Assembly: GCA_965277745.1 (NCBI GenBank)
Contig: OZ255837.1
Coordinates: 2,046,001 to 2,110,000 of the forward strand
Source of the DNA: G965277745 sp965277745
Lineage (GTDB): Bacteria; Pseudomonadota; Gammaproteobacteria; Cardiobacteriales; Cardiobacteriaceae
Reading direction: 5' to 3'
DNA: 64,000 nt
In this document: piece after piece, positions 43,328-52,348 of the stretch
Position numbering within the stretch: position 1 is the first letter of the stretch
Layout: every line of letters starts with the position of its first letter
Program-made: the position numbers and the translations under genes
The notes under the pieces: model-generated
Seen by the model: only the letters and a program-made list of their open reading frames with translations
Database searches by the model: none
Told to the model about the DNA's origin: nothing

Positions 43328-43848
43328 GGAAAGGCTTCGCCGCGAGGCGACTGGTGAAAAAGACGAGCTGGAGAAGTTTCGCCTGGAAAGCGGCGCTGCT
43401 GACCCTCGCGTTTTGGGCGCTTGGCGCCGCCTTCGCCGCCCGCTACCGCGTCGGCGTCGATCCGCAGCGGGAGAGCTGCCTGCCGGGGCACACCGTCTTT
43501 CTGATCGACCTGCGCGACCGCGCTTTGCGAAAAGGGGCGATGTACGCCTTCCGCGCGAAGAACGCGCGGCCATTCTACGCGGACGGCACCGCAATGATCA
43601 AAATACTCGCCGCGGTCCCCGGCGACCGGGTGGCGATCGATGCCCGCGGGACGATTTTCGTCAACGGCGACAAGGTCGGCGAGGGACTGCCGCTCGCCGG
43701 CACGCGCGCGGATCACTTCCGCGGGCGGACGACGCTCGCGGCGGGGCGTTACTGGTTCATGGGCACGGATGCGGCGAGCTTCGACTCACGCTACTGGGGA
43801 ACGGTGGGGGATGAACAAATCATCGGCCGCGCCTGGCCGCTTTTCTAA
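43324..43848 (+). CDS. TraF/TrhF-type S26 signal peptidase
   Basis: A 174-aa inner-membrane serine peptidase of conjugative systems (S26C family), cutting signal peptides of pilin or related proteins. It starts with GTG in a GTGA overlap with the lipoprotein stop. An N-terminal membrane span is present (WKAALLTLAFWALGAAFA). The catalytic Ser lies in ESCLPGHTVFLIDLRD and the Lys in AMIKILAAVPGDRVAI. IFVNGDKVGEGLPL, with a Ser/Lys dyad of normal spacing, and GRYWFMGTDAASFDSRYWG complete the fold. Complete and GC-rich. Confidence 0.8.
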   Translation: MRKGFAARRLVKKTSWRSFAWKAALLTLAFWALGAAFAARYRVGVDPQRESCLPGHTVFLIDLRDRALRKGAMYAFRAKNARPFYADGTAMIKILAAVPGDRVAIDARGTIFVNGDKVGEGLPLAGTRADHFRGRTTLAAGRYWFMGTDAASFDSRYWGTVGDEQIIGRAWPLF

Positions 43849-44977
43849 AGTCGCCGCCGCCCTTCTGGCGCTCGCCGACGGATCCTCGGCGCAAGAGGCG
43901 GCGCTTTCGGCGGCGGACGAAGCCCTCGTCGCGCGCGGAAAACGGATCGTGGAGAACGCGCCGACAATGGCGCCGCCGGCGACATGGGACAAAGCGCGGG
44001 CGGAAGCCGGCGCGCTCCTCGAGCGACTGCGCGGCGACGATCCGACCCTGCGCGCGGCGCGCCGCCGACAAGTCGAAAAGGCGCATCATGGCGGACGCGC
44101 CGAGGCGACGGCGGTGTTTCGCGGCGTCCCCGACGGGATGAGCCTGGGACAGGGCATCGCGGCGATTCGCCGCCTCGCGGCCGGGAAAGATCCACCGCCG
44201 GCGATCGTCATCGATCCCACCCTGTTCCGGGCCTACGACATCGGCGCGGTGCCGAGCGTGGTCATCGTCGCGGCGCAAGCGGGGTCGGAGGAAAAACCGC
44301 GCCCCGTCGCCCGCGTCGCGGGCCTCGCCGATCCGCGCTGGCTCCTTCGTGCGGTCGAAGGCGGAGAGACGGGAGACCTGGGCATTCGCGGGCCGCTCGC
44401 GGCGATCGCGGAAGCGGATCCGATCACCGTCGCCGGGCGGCGTCTCGCCGCCATCGACTGGGAAGAGAAGAAACGCGGCGCGATCGCGCGTTTCTGGGCG
44501 GGACAGCGCTTCAACGAGTTGCCGCCAGCAAAGAAAGCGCGGACCCGCGAGATCGATCCCAGCGTCACGATCACCCGGGATATCGTCACCACCGATGGCG
44601 CGGTGCTCGCCCACGCCGGCGAGGTGGTCGATCCCTTGTGCACCGGCAAAGAAAAATGCGCGCCGGGCAGACGGCGATTCACCGAGGCGGTGGTCGTGTT
44701 CGACCCGCTCGACGCGCGCCAGGTGAAAACGCTTTCGCGGGCGCTGCCGGTGATCCGCCGCGAGCCCGGGGTGCGGCGGGTGACCTGGATCGCCACCCGC
44801 CTCGACCGCGAAAAAGGCTGGGACGGCTACCGGGAGGTCACCGCGCAGGTCGACGCCCCGGTCTACCTGCTGACCGCGGAGATCGTCTCTCGCTTCGCCC
44901 TGGAGCACACCCCGAGCGTGATTACCGCGCGCGGTGGAAAATTTCTGATTCGCGAACTGGCGGCGGAGGAACAATGA
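43811..44977 (+). CDS. TrbC-TraW fusion, F-type pilus assembly
   Basis: A 388-aa protein with both parts of F-type pilus assembly. Residues 40-180 resemble TrbC (TAVFRGVPDGMSLGQGIAAI and PPAIVIDPTLFRAYDIGAVP followed by SVVIV), and residues 190-388 resemble TraW (RTREIDPSVTITRDIVTTDG; DAPVYLLTAEIVSRFALEHT followed by PSVITARGG). The start MNKSSAAPGRF at 43811 overlaps the peptidase gene. Fusion of these two activities is seen in some F-type systems. It follows the S26 peptidase gene, as trhF-traW do in SXT-type elements. Frame intact. Confidence 0.7.
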   Translation: MNKSSAAPGRFSKVAAALLALADGSSAQEAALSAADEALVARGKRIVENAPTMAPPATWDKARAEAGALLERLRGDDPTLRAARRRQVEKAHHGGRAEATAVFRGVPDGMSLGQGIAAIRRLAAGKDPPPAIVIDPTLFRAYDIGAVPSVVIVAAQAGSEEKPRPVARVAGLADPRWLLRAVEGGETGDLGIRGPLAAIAEADPITVAGRRLAAIDWEEKKRGAIARFWAGQRFNELPPAKKARTREIDPSVTITRDIVTTDGAVLAHAGEVVDPLCTGKEKCAPGRRRFTEAVVVFDPLDARQVKTLSRALPVIRREPGVRRVTWIATRLDREKGWDGYREVTAQVDAPVYLLTAEIVSRFALEHTPSVITARGGKFLIRELAAEEQ

Positions 44978-45105
44978 AAGAAACGCGTGACCTCGAACGA
45001 CGCGCCGGTGGCAAAATCTTCGCCGCCACCCGCCGCGTTCTCCGCGCGCTCGGAATCGGCCTGTGTTTGTGCGCCGCCTTCGCCGCCGCGCCCTCGCGGG
45101 CGGAG
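44974..45105 (+). pseudogene. 5' end of a further transfer gene, cut by rearrangement
   Basis: The ATG at 44974 overlaps the preceding stop (ATGA) and leads into a signal-peptide-like segment (VLRALGIGLCLCAAFAAAPS). After about residue 44 the sequence becomes the reverse strand of a traH-like gene, so the real product is lost. By position it would be traU (inference). Confidence 0.5.
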
Positions 45106-45543
45106 AAAATGTCTTCGTACAAGCCGGTGAAGGTGGCCTTGAGCGAGGCGTCCGTTTTGTGCTTGAGGTCGAAGCCGCTCGCGAGATCGTTGACCACTCC
45201 CTGCGCCAGCTGGCAGGAGTTGCCGAGGTACTGGTTGAGTTGCTGGATTTTCTTCTGGAAGTTTTCGATCCACTTGGCGCCGTCCGGGAAGACGTTGTCG
45301 AGGGTGAGCTGAAACGCGTAACCCGCCGAGTTGGCCGCCACCGAACGCAGCAGCTGGACGATCTGATCGGAGTTGACGAAGGAAAGCGATCCGGCGAACA
45401 GATCGACGCCGCCGCAACCGGCTTTCCACGACGGCGGGGCGACGGCGATCAGGTTGGCGTCGAAGACGCGACTTTTGGCGACGGCGTGTCCGCCACTCAG
45501 CACCCCGCGCGTCCGTCGCCAGGGTCGAACGGAGGTAACGGAT
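45106..45543 (-). pseudogene. Inverted traH fragment
   Basis: On the minus strand the frame encodes PPSWKAGCGGVDLFAGSLSF followed by VNSDQIVQLLRSVAANSAGY and AFQLTLDNVFPDGAKW. It matches TraH of F-type systems (PP.F.AGCGGIDLF.GGFSFIN.DQ.V...R...). It lies opposite to the transfer genes before it, and both ends are missing: a stop bounds it near 45543, and it meets the cut gene at about 45106. It marks an inversion or deletion-junction in the conjugative region. Confidence 0.7.
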
Positions 45544-46203
45544 CAGTCGTCGCGGCGCCACGAAGCCGTCCGCGCCGTTTCCCTGCCGAGAGGCCCCTTA
45601 ACGCCTTCAAATAGATAGATGCCATGTCGGTTGATACCGCGCAGGAAATCCAGCATATCCATCAAAGGCGGCGGCAGAGGCACCGCATGCGGGCGTCCCG
45701 CCTTCATTCTCGACGCCGCTTTTCGTGCGCTTGAGATATTCGAGCACACCGCGCGATTCCATGGACTTCAACGACTCGACAATATCGACAGGACGTAATT
45801 GCGCGACCGGAATATGCCCGATCACCGGCAAAACGTTCTTCTCGACCGCCGCTTGTACCTGTTTGGCGTATTTCCCGGAGACTTCCTCGCGCCAGCGCTC
45901 GTGCCACGCGGCAAACACCCGGGCGAAGGCGCTCTCGGGCGGCGCGGAAAGCGGTTCGCCGGAAAGCGCCCTTCCCCGCGTCTCATCGCGCCAAGCCCGC
46001 GCCCGGGCGAGCGTCATCCCCTCGGCGTCGCGGTACAGTGTCTTACGCACGCCGTTTACCGTGACGCGCAATTCCCAGGTCTTCTTTCCCGAGGGCAGCA
46101 CGCGCAGATACAATCCGCCGCCGTCGGCGCGTTTATAAACCTTGTTTGCCGGTCTGGTGTTTTTCACCTGGGTGGCGGTAAGCGGGATGACGGTTTTGGG
46201 CAT
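45543..46203 (-). pseudogene. P4-type tyrosine integrase, broken
   Basis: The frame MPKTVIPLTATQVKNTRPAN followed by KVYKRADGGGLYLRVLPSGK is the DUF4102 N-terminal domain of P4/CP4-type integrases. It is followed by the core-binding region (YAKQVQAAVEKNVLPVIGHI). After RGVLEYLKRTKSGVENEG the catalytic domain is largely deleted. A frameshifted piece (MKAGRPHAVPLPPPLMDMLD) retains the start of the Arg-His box, then ends. The active-site Tyr region is absent, so it is inactive. It sits about 200 bp from the 3' end of tRNA-Ser, the usual landing place for this integrase type. Confidence 0.8.
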
Positions 46204-46271
46204 TTATGTGGTACGCAGTGACTTTTTTGTGGTACGGAAGAAACCATACCACATAAGATACCACAAAAAAA
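46204..46271. repeat. Paired repeats upstream of integrase
   Basis: Four related copies of a GTGGTA core lie between the integrase start and the tRNA: TTATGTGGTAC (46204), TTTTTTGTGGTAC (46223), ATACCACATAA (46246) and ATACCACAAAAAAA (46258). The first pairs with the third, and the second with the fourth, as inverted repeats. Integrase arm sites or an operator are likely roles. Confidence 0.6.
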
Positions 46272-46361
46272 TCTGGTTGCCGCTGTTTTCTTCTGCTCCG
46301 TCCTGTATGTCAATATACCCGAAAAGCCCTTCAATCAGGAGGTTTTTCCGTATTCAGGCGT

Positions 46362-46387
46362 AAAAAAACGCATCGTGGCGGATGCGT
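46362..46387 (-). terminator. Terminator after tRNA-Ser
   Basis: ACGCATC and GATGCGT form a hairpin around CGCCAC, followed on the minus strand by seven T (46362-46368). It is placed 14 bases after the tRNA 3' end. Confidence 0.75.
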
Positions 46388-46400
46388 TCGTTTCGGGTGT

Positions 46401-46491
46401 TGGCGGAGAGAGGGGGATTCGAACCCCCGATACGCTATTAACGTATACACACTTTCCAGGCGTGCGCATTCGACCACTCTGCCATCTCTCC
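46401..46491 (-). tRNA. tRNA-Ser (anticodon GGA)
   Basis: A 91-nt tRNA with a long variable arm typical of class II serine tRNAs. The anticodon loop reads CTGGAAA (GGA, decoding UCC and UCU). The acceptor stem GGAGAGA pairs with TCTCTCC, the T-arm GTTCGAATCC is standard, and CCA is encoded. It lies 9 bases after the pnp stop. The broken P4-type integrase is just beyond its 3' end, making this the probable attachment site of the old element. Confidence 0.95.
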
Positions 46492-46500
46492 ACAAAAAGC

Positions 46501-48588
46501 TTATTCGCCGGTGGCTTCCTTGATCGACAAACGAACACGCCCCTGGCGATCGACCTCGATCAGTTTCACTTTCACTTCCTGACCTTCGGCCAACTCGTCA
46601 CGCACGCTGGTGACGCGATACGCGGCGATCTGCGAAATATGCACCAAGCCTTCTTTGCCGGGAAGGAATTGGACAAAGGCACCGAAATCGGTGATTCTCA
46701 CGACTTTTCCCACATAAACGCTGCCAACTTCCGGCTCGGCGACGATTTCCTCGATCATGCGCCGCGCCTCGTTAGCTGCCGCGCGATCGGTGGCGGCGAT
46801 CCTGATATTGCCGTCATCCTCGATGTCGATCGTGGCGCCACTCGCCTCGGTGATCGCGCGAATGGTCGCGCCTCCCTTGCCGATGACATCGCGGATCTTG
46901 TCCGTATCAATACGCAGCGAGCTGAAACGCGGCGCATAATCGGACAATTCCTTTCGCGGCGCGTCGATCGCCTCGTTCATGATGGAAAGGATATGCATGC
47001 GACCCGCATGCGCCTGGGCGAGCGCATGTTCCATGATTTCCCGGGTGATCCCATCGATTTTAATATCCATCTGCAAGGCGGTGACGCCCGCGGCGGAACC
47101 GGCTACTTTGAAATCCATATCGCCAAGATGATCTTCGTCGCCGAGGATATCGCTGAGTATGGCGAACCGCGTCCCTTCCTTGATCAGCCCCATGGCGATT
47201 CCGGCGACCGGTGCCTTGACCGGCACGCCGGCGTCCATCAAGGCAAGGCTCGATCCACAGACGGAGGCCATTGAGGAAGAGCCATTCGATTCGGTAATCT
47301 CGGAGACGACACGGATCACATAGGGAAACTCCGCTTCCGAAGGCAAAACAGCGGTTACGCTACGACGGGCAAGACGGCCATGACCGATTTCACGGCGTTT
47401 CGGCGCACCGACACGGCCGGTTTCGCCGACCGAGAAAGGCGGAAAATTGTAGTGCAGAATGAAGTTATCCTTCACTTCACCGGCGAGGGTGTCGAGCAAT
47501 TGCGCGTCGCGCCCGGTACCAAGCGTTGTCACCACGAGCGCCTGGGTTTCGCCACGGGTGAACAATGCCGATCCATGGGCCCGCGCCAGCACCCCGGTGC
47601 GAACGGTAATCGGACGCACTGTTTTCGTGTCGCGGCCATCGATACGCGGTTTGTCGGCAAGAATGCGCTCGCGCACCGTGCGGTACTCGAGATCGTGGAC
47701 ATACTCGCTTACCTGTTTGACAGTCCAGCCGTCTTCGTCTTTTGCACTGGCGAGCGCGCTTTCGGCGTCGCCGTGAATCTGTGCAACGGCCGCCTGGCGA
47801 TCCAGTTTATCAGCAATCTGATAGGCGGCCAGCAGCTTGTCCGCGCAACGCGATTCGACCGCTTTTTCCAGTTCGCTGTCTTTTTCCGCCGCTTGCCAGT
47901 TCCAGACAGGCTTTCCGGCTTTTTCGACCAAGGCATTGATTTCATCGATCACCACCTGTTGCTGTTCATGGCCGAACATCACCGCATCAAGCATTACCGC
48001 TTCAGGAAGCTGATCCGCCTGAGATTCCACCATCAACACGGCGGATTGCGTACCGGCGACCACGAGATCAAGTTGCGAATTTTTCAGTGCCCGGGGCGAT
48101 GGATTGAGTACGTACCCGCCATCGACATAGCCCACCCGGGCCACGCCGATCGGACCGCGGAACGGGACGCCTGCCAATTTCAATGCCGCCGAGGCGCCGA
48201 TCATGGCGGGGATGTCCGCGCTGACTTCGGGATTGAACGACATCACCGTGGCGATAATCTGGATTTCGTTGCGAAACCCTCCCGGGAAAAGCGGCCGAAT
48301 CGGGCGATCAATGAGACGCGAGATCAGCGTTTCCTCTTCGCTCGGGCGCCCTTCTCGCTTGAAAAAACCGCCGGGAATTTTTCCGGAGGCATAAGTTTTT
48401 TCCTGATAATCGACGGTCAACGGAAAAAAATCTTGTCCCTCAGTTACGGTTTTTTTTGCCACCACCGTGACTAGCACAACCGTTTCATCCATATTGACGA
48501 GTACGGCGCCATCGGCTTGACGCGCGATTTCTCCGCTTTCCAATGTAAGTCTATGCTCTCCGTACTGGAAAGAAGCAGTATGTTTCAC
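46501..48588 (-). CDS. pnp: Polynucleotide phosphorylase
   Basis: 3'-to-5' phosphorolytic exoribonuclease and part of the degradosome (RNA decay, cytoplasm). 695 aa, the normal length. Two RNase PH-like halves are seen, with the active-site block ILSDILGDEDHLGDMDFKVA in the second and RGETQALVVTTLGTGRDAQ before it. The KH domain is IRDVIGKGGATIRAITEASG, and the S1 domain VGKVVRITDFGAFVQFLPGK followed by EGLVHISQIA. The start MKHTASFQYGEHRLTLESGE is standard. It lies 24 bases after rpsO, the common arrangement. Confidence 0.97.
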   Translation of the reverse strand: MKHTASFQYGEHRLTLESGEIARQADGAVLVNMDETVVLVTVVAKKTVTEGQDFFPLTVDYQEKTYASGKIPGGFFKREGRPSEEETLISRLIDRPIRPLFPGGFRNEIQIIATVMSFNPEVSADIPAMIGASAALKLAGVPFRGPIGVARVGYVDGGYVLNPSPRALKNSQLDLVVAGTQSAVLMVESQADQLPEAVMLDAVMFGHEQQQVVIDEINALVEKAGKPVWNWQAAEKDSELEKAVESRCADKLLAAYQIADKLDRQAAVAQIHGDAESALASAKDEDGWTVKQVSEYVHDLEYRTVRERILADKPRIDGRDTKTVRPITVRTGVLARAHGSALFTRGETQALVVTTLGTGRDAQLLDTLAGEVKDNFILHYNFPPFSVGETGRVGAPKRREIGHGRLARRSVTAVLPSEAEFPYVIRVVSEITESNGSSSMASVCGSSLALMDAGVPVKAPVAGIAMGLIKEGTRFAILSDILGDEDHLGDMDFKVAGSAAGVTALQMDIKIDGITREIMEHALAQAHAGRMHILSIMNEAIDAPRKELSDYAPRFSSLRIDTDKIRDVIGKGGATIRAITEASGATIDIEDDGNIRIAATDRAAANEARRMIEEIVAEPEVGSVYVGKVVRITDFGAFVQFLPGKEGLVHISQIAAYRVTSVRDELAEGQEVKVKLIEVDRQGRVRLSIKEATGE

Positions 48589-48612
48589 AATAACCCTTTA
48601 GTATGATGAAAA

Positions 48613-48879
48613 TTAGCGACGCAGCCCCAAATCAGCGATCAAATGACGATAGCCTTCGAAATTCTTACGTTTGAGATACTCCAGGAGACGGCGGCGATTA
48701 CTGACCATGCGCAGCAATCCGCGGCGAGAATGATGATCCTTCTTGTTTTTGTCGAAATGGCGTTGCAGATCGACGATGCGGGCGGTAAAAAGAGCGACCT
48801 GAACCTCGGTTGATCCGGTATCTCCTTCACTTTTCTGGTATTTTTTGATGATATCCGCTTTATTTTCGTTGCTTAACAT
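48613..48879 (-). CDS. rpsO: Ribosomal protein S15
   Basis: An 88-aa small-subunit protein that binds 16S rRNA and helps form the central domain. The family signature QRHFDKNKKDHHSRRGLLRM and SNRRRLLEYLKRKNFEGYRH are present (the hallmark LI...LGLRR end too). It starts MLSNENKADIIKKYQKSE. It is the upstream partner of pnp. Confidence 0.97.
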   Translation of the reverse strand: MLSNENKADIIKKYQKSEGDTGSTEVQVALFTARIVDLQRHFDKNKKDHHSRRGLLRMVSNRRRLLEYLKRKNFEGYRHLIADLGLRR

Positions 48880-48972
48880 AGATACTCCGAATAACGCTGA
48901 GACGATGGGGCTAGACTGGGCGAAAGAGCGCGGATTTTAGCCCACTTTCCGGCAAAAGACAAGCCGCCTTTT

Positions 48973-50370
48973 TCAGCCGAGGGAAATCCAGTGTATCATC
49001 TGCGGAAACAGGGCGAGGATCACCAGCATCAGTAACTCAATGGCGATAAACGGTAACACCCCGGTATAGATTTCTCTGGTCGTGACGCTCGCCGGCGCAA
49101 CACCGCGCAAGTAAAACAGGGCGAAGCCGAACGGTGGGGTGAGGAAGCTGGTCTGTAGATTCACCGCGATCATGATCGCGAACCACAATGGATCGACGCC
49201 CATCTTGAACAAGATGGGGGCGACGATCGGCACGATCACGAACAAGATCTCTAAGCAGTCGAGCATGAAGCCGAGGAAAAAGATGACGAGCATCACCACC
49301 AACATGGCCGAAAACACCCCGCCCGGCAATTGTGCCATCAGATCCTCGATCAGGCGATCGCCACCGTAGGCACGGAACACCAGGGAGAACAGCGAAGCAC
49401 CGATCATGATCAGAAACACCATCGCCGAGATCTGCAAGGTCTCGCGCGGTACTTCGAGCATCCAGCGCAAGGAAGCCTCACGGCCTGTGAATTTGTCCGC
49501 CAGATAACGGCCTAGGGCCAGCAATATCGCACCGAACGCCCCGATACTCGCCGCTTCGGTCGGGGTGGCGAAACCGAACAAAATGGCGCCCAATACGCAG
49601 ACGATCAGGGCAAGCGGCGGTAGCAGGACAAACCACAAACGCAAATAAAAGCGTTCACCGCGCATTCTGATACGCTCGGCCTTCGCCGGTAAAGGGAGTG
49701 TTTTCGGTGCGAGCAGCGCGCATGAGAACAAATAGAGAAGATAAAGCGCGACGATGCCCATGCCAGGCACGATCGCGGCGGCGAAAAGATCGCTGACAGA
49801 TACCGCCTCCGGGGCGAAATTACCTATTTCCATTTGCGCCTGATTGTAGGCGTTACCAACGACATCGCCGAGCAAAATCAGGATGATCGACGGCGGAATG
49901 ATCTGTCCGAGCGTTCCCGAAGCGCAGATCACCCCACAGGACAGCGACGCTCTGTAACCGCGTCTTAGCATCGACGGCAGCGACAACACGCCCATGGTGA
50001 CCACCGTCGCGCCGACGATTCCGGTTGCGGCGGCGAGCAACGCGCCGACGATGATCACGGTAAACGCCAATCCGCCGCGCAAACCGCCGAACAAAAGAGC
50101 CATCGTATCAAGCAGATCCTCGGCGATTTTCGCTTTTTGCAGGGTAATCCCCATGAATACGAAAGTCGGCACCGCGATCAGCGACACATTGTTCATCAGC
50201 CCGCCATAAACGCGGTTGGCGATCATCGGCAAGGTGGTCATATCGACGCCAAAGAACAGACCAAGCCCGGCAAATACGACGGCCACACCGGCAAGCGTCA
50301 GCGCCACCGGATAACCGAGCATCAACAACAGGCACAAGGCGATGAACATCGACAGGGAGATCCATTCCAT
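48973..50370 (-). CDS. dctM: TRAP transporter large permease, DctM type
   Basis: A 465-aa membrane subunit of a tripartite ATP-independent periplasmic transporter, taking up organic acids with a Na+ or H+ gradient. About twelve helices are seen. DctM hallmarks include FMGITLQKAKIAEDLLDTMA, GGLRGGLAFTVIIVGALLAA and CGVICASGTLGQIIPPSIIL. GFATPTEAASIGAFGA is a further family block. Two bases separate it from dctQ. The substrate-binding DctP subunit is not in the window, so it is encoded elsewhere or lost. Substrate: C4-dicarboxylate or keto-acid type, not set. Confidence 0.9.
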   Translation of the reverse strand: MEWISLSMFIALCLLLMLGYPVALTLAGVAVVFAGLGLFFGVDMTTLPMIANRVYGGLMNNVSLIAVPTFVFMGITLQKAKIAEDLLDTMALLFGGLRGGLAFTVIIVGALLAAATGIVGATVVTMGVLSLPSMLRRGYRASLSCGVICASGTLGQIIPPSIILILLGDVVGNAYNQAQMEIGNFAPEAVSVSDLFAAAIVPGMGIVALYLLYLFSCALLAPKTLPLPAKAERIRMRGERFYLRLWFVLLPPLALIVCVLGAILFGFATPTEAASIGAFGAILLALGRYLADKFTGREASLRWMLEVPRETLQISAMVFLIMIGASLFSLVFRAYGGDRLIEDLMAQLPGGVFSAMLVVMLVIFFLGFMLDCLEILFVIVPIVAPILFKMGVDPLWFAIMIAVNLQTSFLTPPFGFALFYLRGVAPASVTTREIYTGVLPFIAIELLMLVILALFPQMIHWISLG

Positions 50371-50372
50371 GG

Positions 50373-50894
50373 TCAGCGCTCTTCGCGGACGACAATTTTG
50401 CCCGACAGGTTCAAGATATTACGCAAAAGCTCGGCGATGCTCTGCAAAATCATCAGGAGGGAAAAAGCGGGCAGCAACGTTTTCAGCCAGTAGACATAGG
50501 GAAGTCCGCCGGCCTGCGCGGAACCTTCGTGATAGCGCCAGGAACTGGCCGCATAGTGCCAACTGTAAAACAAAAACAACAAAGCGAACGGTAGGAGCAG
50601 AAACAGTGTGCCGAAAATATTGGCGAGTGCTTTCCGCCGCGGCGTGAAGCCACGATAGAAAATGTCCACCCGCACATGCGAATCGGTTTGCAACACATAA
50701 GCGGCGCCAAGCATGAACACGGTGGCGTGCATGTAGGTCACCAGTTCCTGCATGGCGATGGAATTGACGCTGAAGACATAGCGCATCACCACCAAATAGG
50801 TGGTCAAGAGCACCATCGCCAAGGTCAGCCATGCCGCCGTTTTGCCGATGATTGCGGTAAACCGGTCGATCGCGCGGACCGTTCTGTGCATCAC
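50373..50894 (-). CDS. dctQ: TRAP transporter small permease, DctQ type
   Basis: A 173-aa four-helix subunit. The DctQ pattern is visible in TLAMVLLTTYLVVMRYVFSV then NSIAMQELVTYMHATVFMLG and AAYVLQTDSHVRVDIFYRGF, where the latter is the family's ...D.HVRVD.. motif. It overlaps the LOG-family gene stop by four bases (ATGA) and precedes dctM. Confidence 0.88.
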   Translation of the reverse strand: MMHRTVRAIDRFTAIIGKTAAWLTLAMVLLTTYLVVMRYVFSVNSIAMQELVTYMHATVFMLGAAYVLQTDSHVRVDIFYRGFTPRRKALANIFGTLFLLLPFALLFLFYSWHYAASSWRYHEGSAQAGGLPYVYWLKTLLPAFSLLMILQSIAELLRNILNLSGKIVVREER

Positions 50895-51715
50895 AGACTT
50901 CTTTGCCGATGCGCTTCTTCATCGGTCGGTGCATAAGAGCGCCCCTGGTAAAATTCATGGATCACGGCGAGCACCTCGTCCACTTCGTCGACCACCGTCA
51001 TCAACGCCAGATCCGCCTCGCAAATCGTGCCGAGGGCGAGAAACTGTTCACGCATCCATTCCATCAATCCAGACCAGAACGCGCTTCCGACCAGAATCAC
51101 CGGTATCGGGCGGCTTCTGCCAGTCTGAATAAGGGTCAGGATTTCCGCCAATTCGTCGAGGGTACCAAAGCCGCCGGGCATCACCACATACGCGTTGCAG
51201 TATTTGACGAACATCACCTTGCGGGCGAAAAAATGGCGAAATTGCATGGCGATGTCCTGATACGGATTGCCTTTTTGCTCGTGTGGCAAGACGATATTCA
51301 AGCCCACGGACAAGCCCTTCCCTCCCTGATAAGCACCTTTGTTTGCCGCTTCCATCAAGCCTGGCCCGCCGCCGGAGACGATGGTAAAGCCTTCATCGGA
51401 CAGACGCTTGGCGATCGAGGCGGTGAGCGCATAATACGGATTTTCCGGCGCGATCCGTGCCGAACCGAAAATGCTCACGGAAGGCGGAATCGTTGCCAAT
51501 CGCTCGAATCCATCGACAAATTCGGCCATGATTTGAAAGACTTTCCAGGATTCCTTCTGCAACGGCTCCGAATCGGCAAGATGCAGCGGTTTGGGGGGAT
51601 CTCGGTATTGCATGTCAACCTGGGCACGGGGTAAAAGCGCACTATGTTGCCTTCTTTCCCTCTTCTTATCAAGCGCTTTACCGGAGGCCAGAGCGAATGT
51701 ACCCATGATCGACAT
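50891..51715 (-). CDS. LOG-family protein (TIGR00730)
   Basis: A 274-aa cytosolic Rossmann-like protein of the LOG/'lysine decarboxylase-like' family; proven members release free bases or nucleotides from nucleoside monophosphates. The key motifs are SIFGSARIAPENPYY, TIVSGGGPGLMEAANKGAYQ and YVVMPGGFGTLDELAEIL (PGGxGT). About 60 residues precede the core. It is co-translated with dctQ (ATGA overlap), an odd partnership. The start MSIMGTFALASGK is used; MGTFAL is possible. Confidence 0.85.
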   Translation of the reverse strand: MSIMGTFALASGKALDKKRERRQHSALLPRAQVDMQYRDPPKPLHLADSEPLQKESWKVFQIMAEFVDGFERLATIPPSVSIFGSARIAPENPYYALTASIAKRLSDEGFTIVSGGGPGLMEAANKGAYQGGKGLSVGLNIVLPHEQKGNPYQDIAMQFRHFFARKVMFVKYCNAYVVMPGGFGTLDELAEILTLIQTGRSRPIPVILVGSAFWSGLMEWMREQFLALGTICEADLALMTVVDEVDEVLAVIHEFYQGRSYAPTDEEAHRQRSL

Positions 51716-51965
51716 GGTAACGTCATTTCAAAGACGTCTGTCATTTTCGCCTCGGCGCAGTAGCGCTTCCATAACGGACAACATCGCTTCCGTCGTCGCG
51801 TCGACGCCCCGTCCTGTCTCCGGCATATGCCCCGCCCCGCCCCGCCGTGATTTTTCGCTCGGCGAAGGATTCGCGAACAGCGAACACGCCATTTCTGTTT
51901 TTCAATCGAAGGAGAATGCGCGATTCTCTCTTTTCCTCGCCGAGCATTCGCCTTCCGCCCGACGC

Positions 51966-52348
51966 TCAAATATCGACGACTTGCGGAAATCGCGCTCTTA
52001 CCGCTTTTTGCCGCAGAAAGGAGCGCACCGCACTCAAGCCGGTAACCGATAGCGCCGCGGCGGCACAGGCGTAGCGAACAATGTCTTGCAAACTGTTGCC
52101 GTCGATCAGCTTGGCCGCAAACGCCCCGCAGAAGCAGTCGTCCGCTCCCGAAGCATTGACCTGCGCCAAGAGAATCCCGGGAAATACTCGATGTACCCCT
52201 CATGCGCGAAAAGCGCGCCTTTACCGCCCCTTTTCACCACCACGGTCGGTACCCCCAAAGCGAGATAAAAATCGATTATCTCTTCGACATCTTCCAAGCT
52301 GGTAAGTTTCGTCACATCGTCATAACTTGGCAGGAAAATATCTCACAT
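51966..52348 (-). pseudogene. PfkB-family sugar kinase, 3' remnant
   Basis: Two frames, broken near 52170. The first is DIFLPSYDDVTKLTSLEDVE followed by EIIDFYLALGVPTVVVKRGG, then KGALFAHEGYIEYFPGF. The second carries NASGADDCFCGAFAAKLIDG, the anion-hole/catalytic-Asp motif of ribokinase-like kinases (usual DTTGAGDAF). It resembles 2-keto-3-deoxygluconate kinase types. The N-terminal half is lost at about 52350, where degenerate IS630 sequence begins. Inactive. Confidence 0.65.

Noticed and set aside
42602..43594. 330-codon minus-strand frame over the lipoprotein and peptidase genes
   Set aside because: Arg/Ser/Pro-rich shadow in GC-rich DNA; the plus strand encodes a coherent lipoprotein and an S26 peptidase.
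46375..48474. Long plus-strand frames over pnp
   Set aside because: Antisense to a complete pnp gene.
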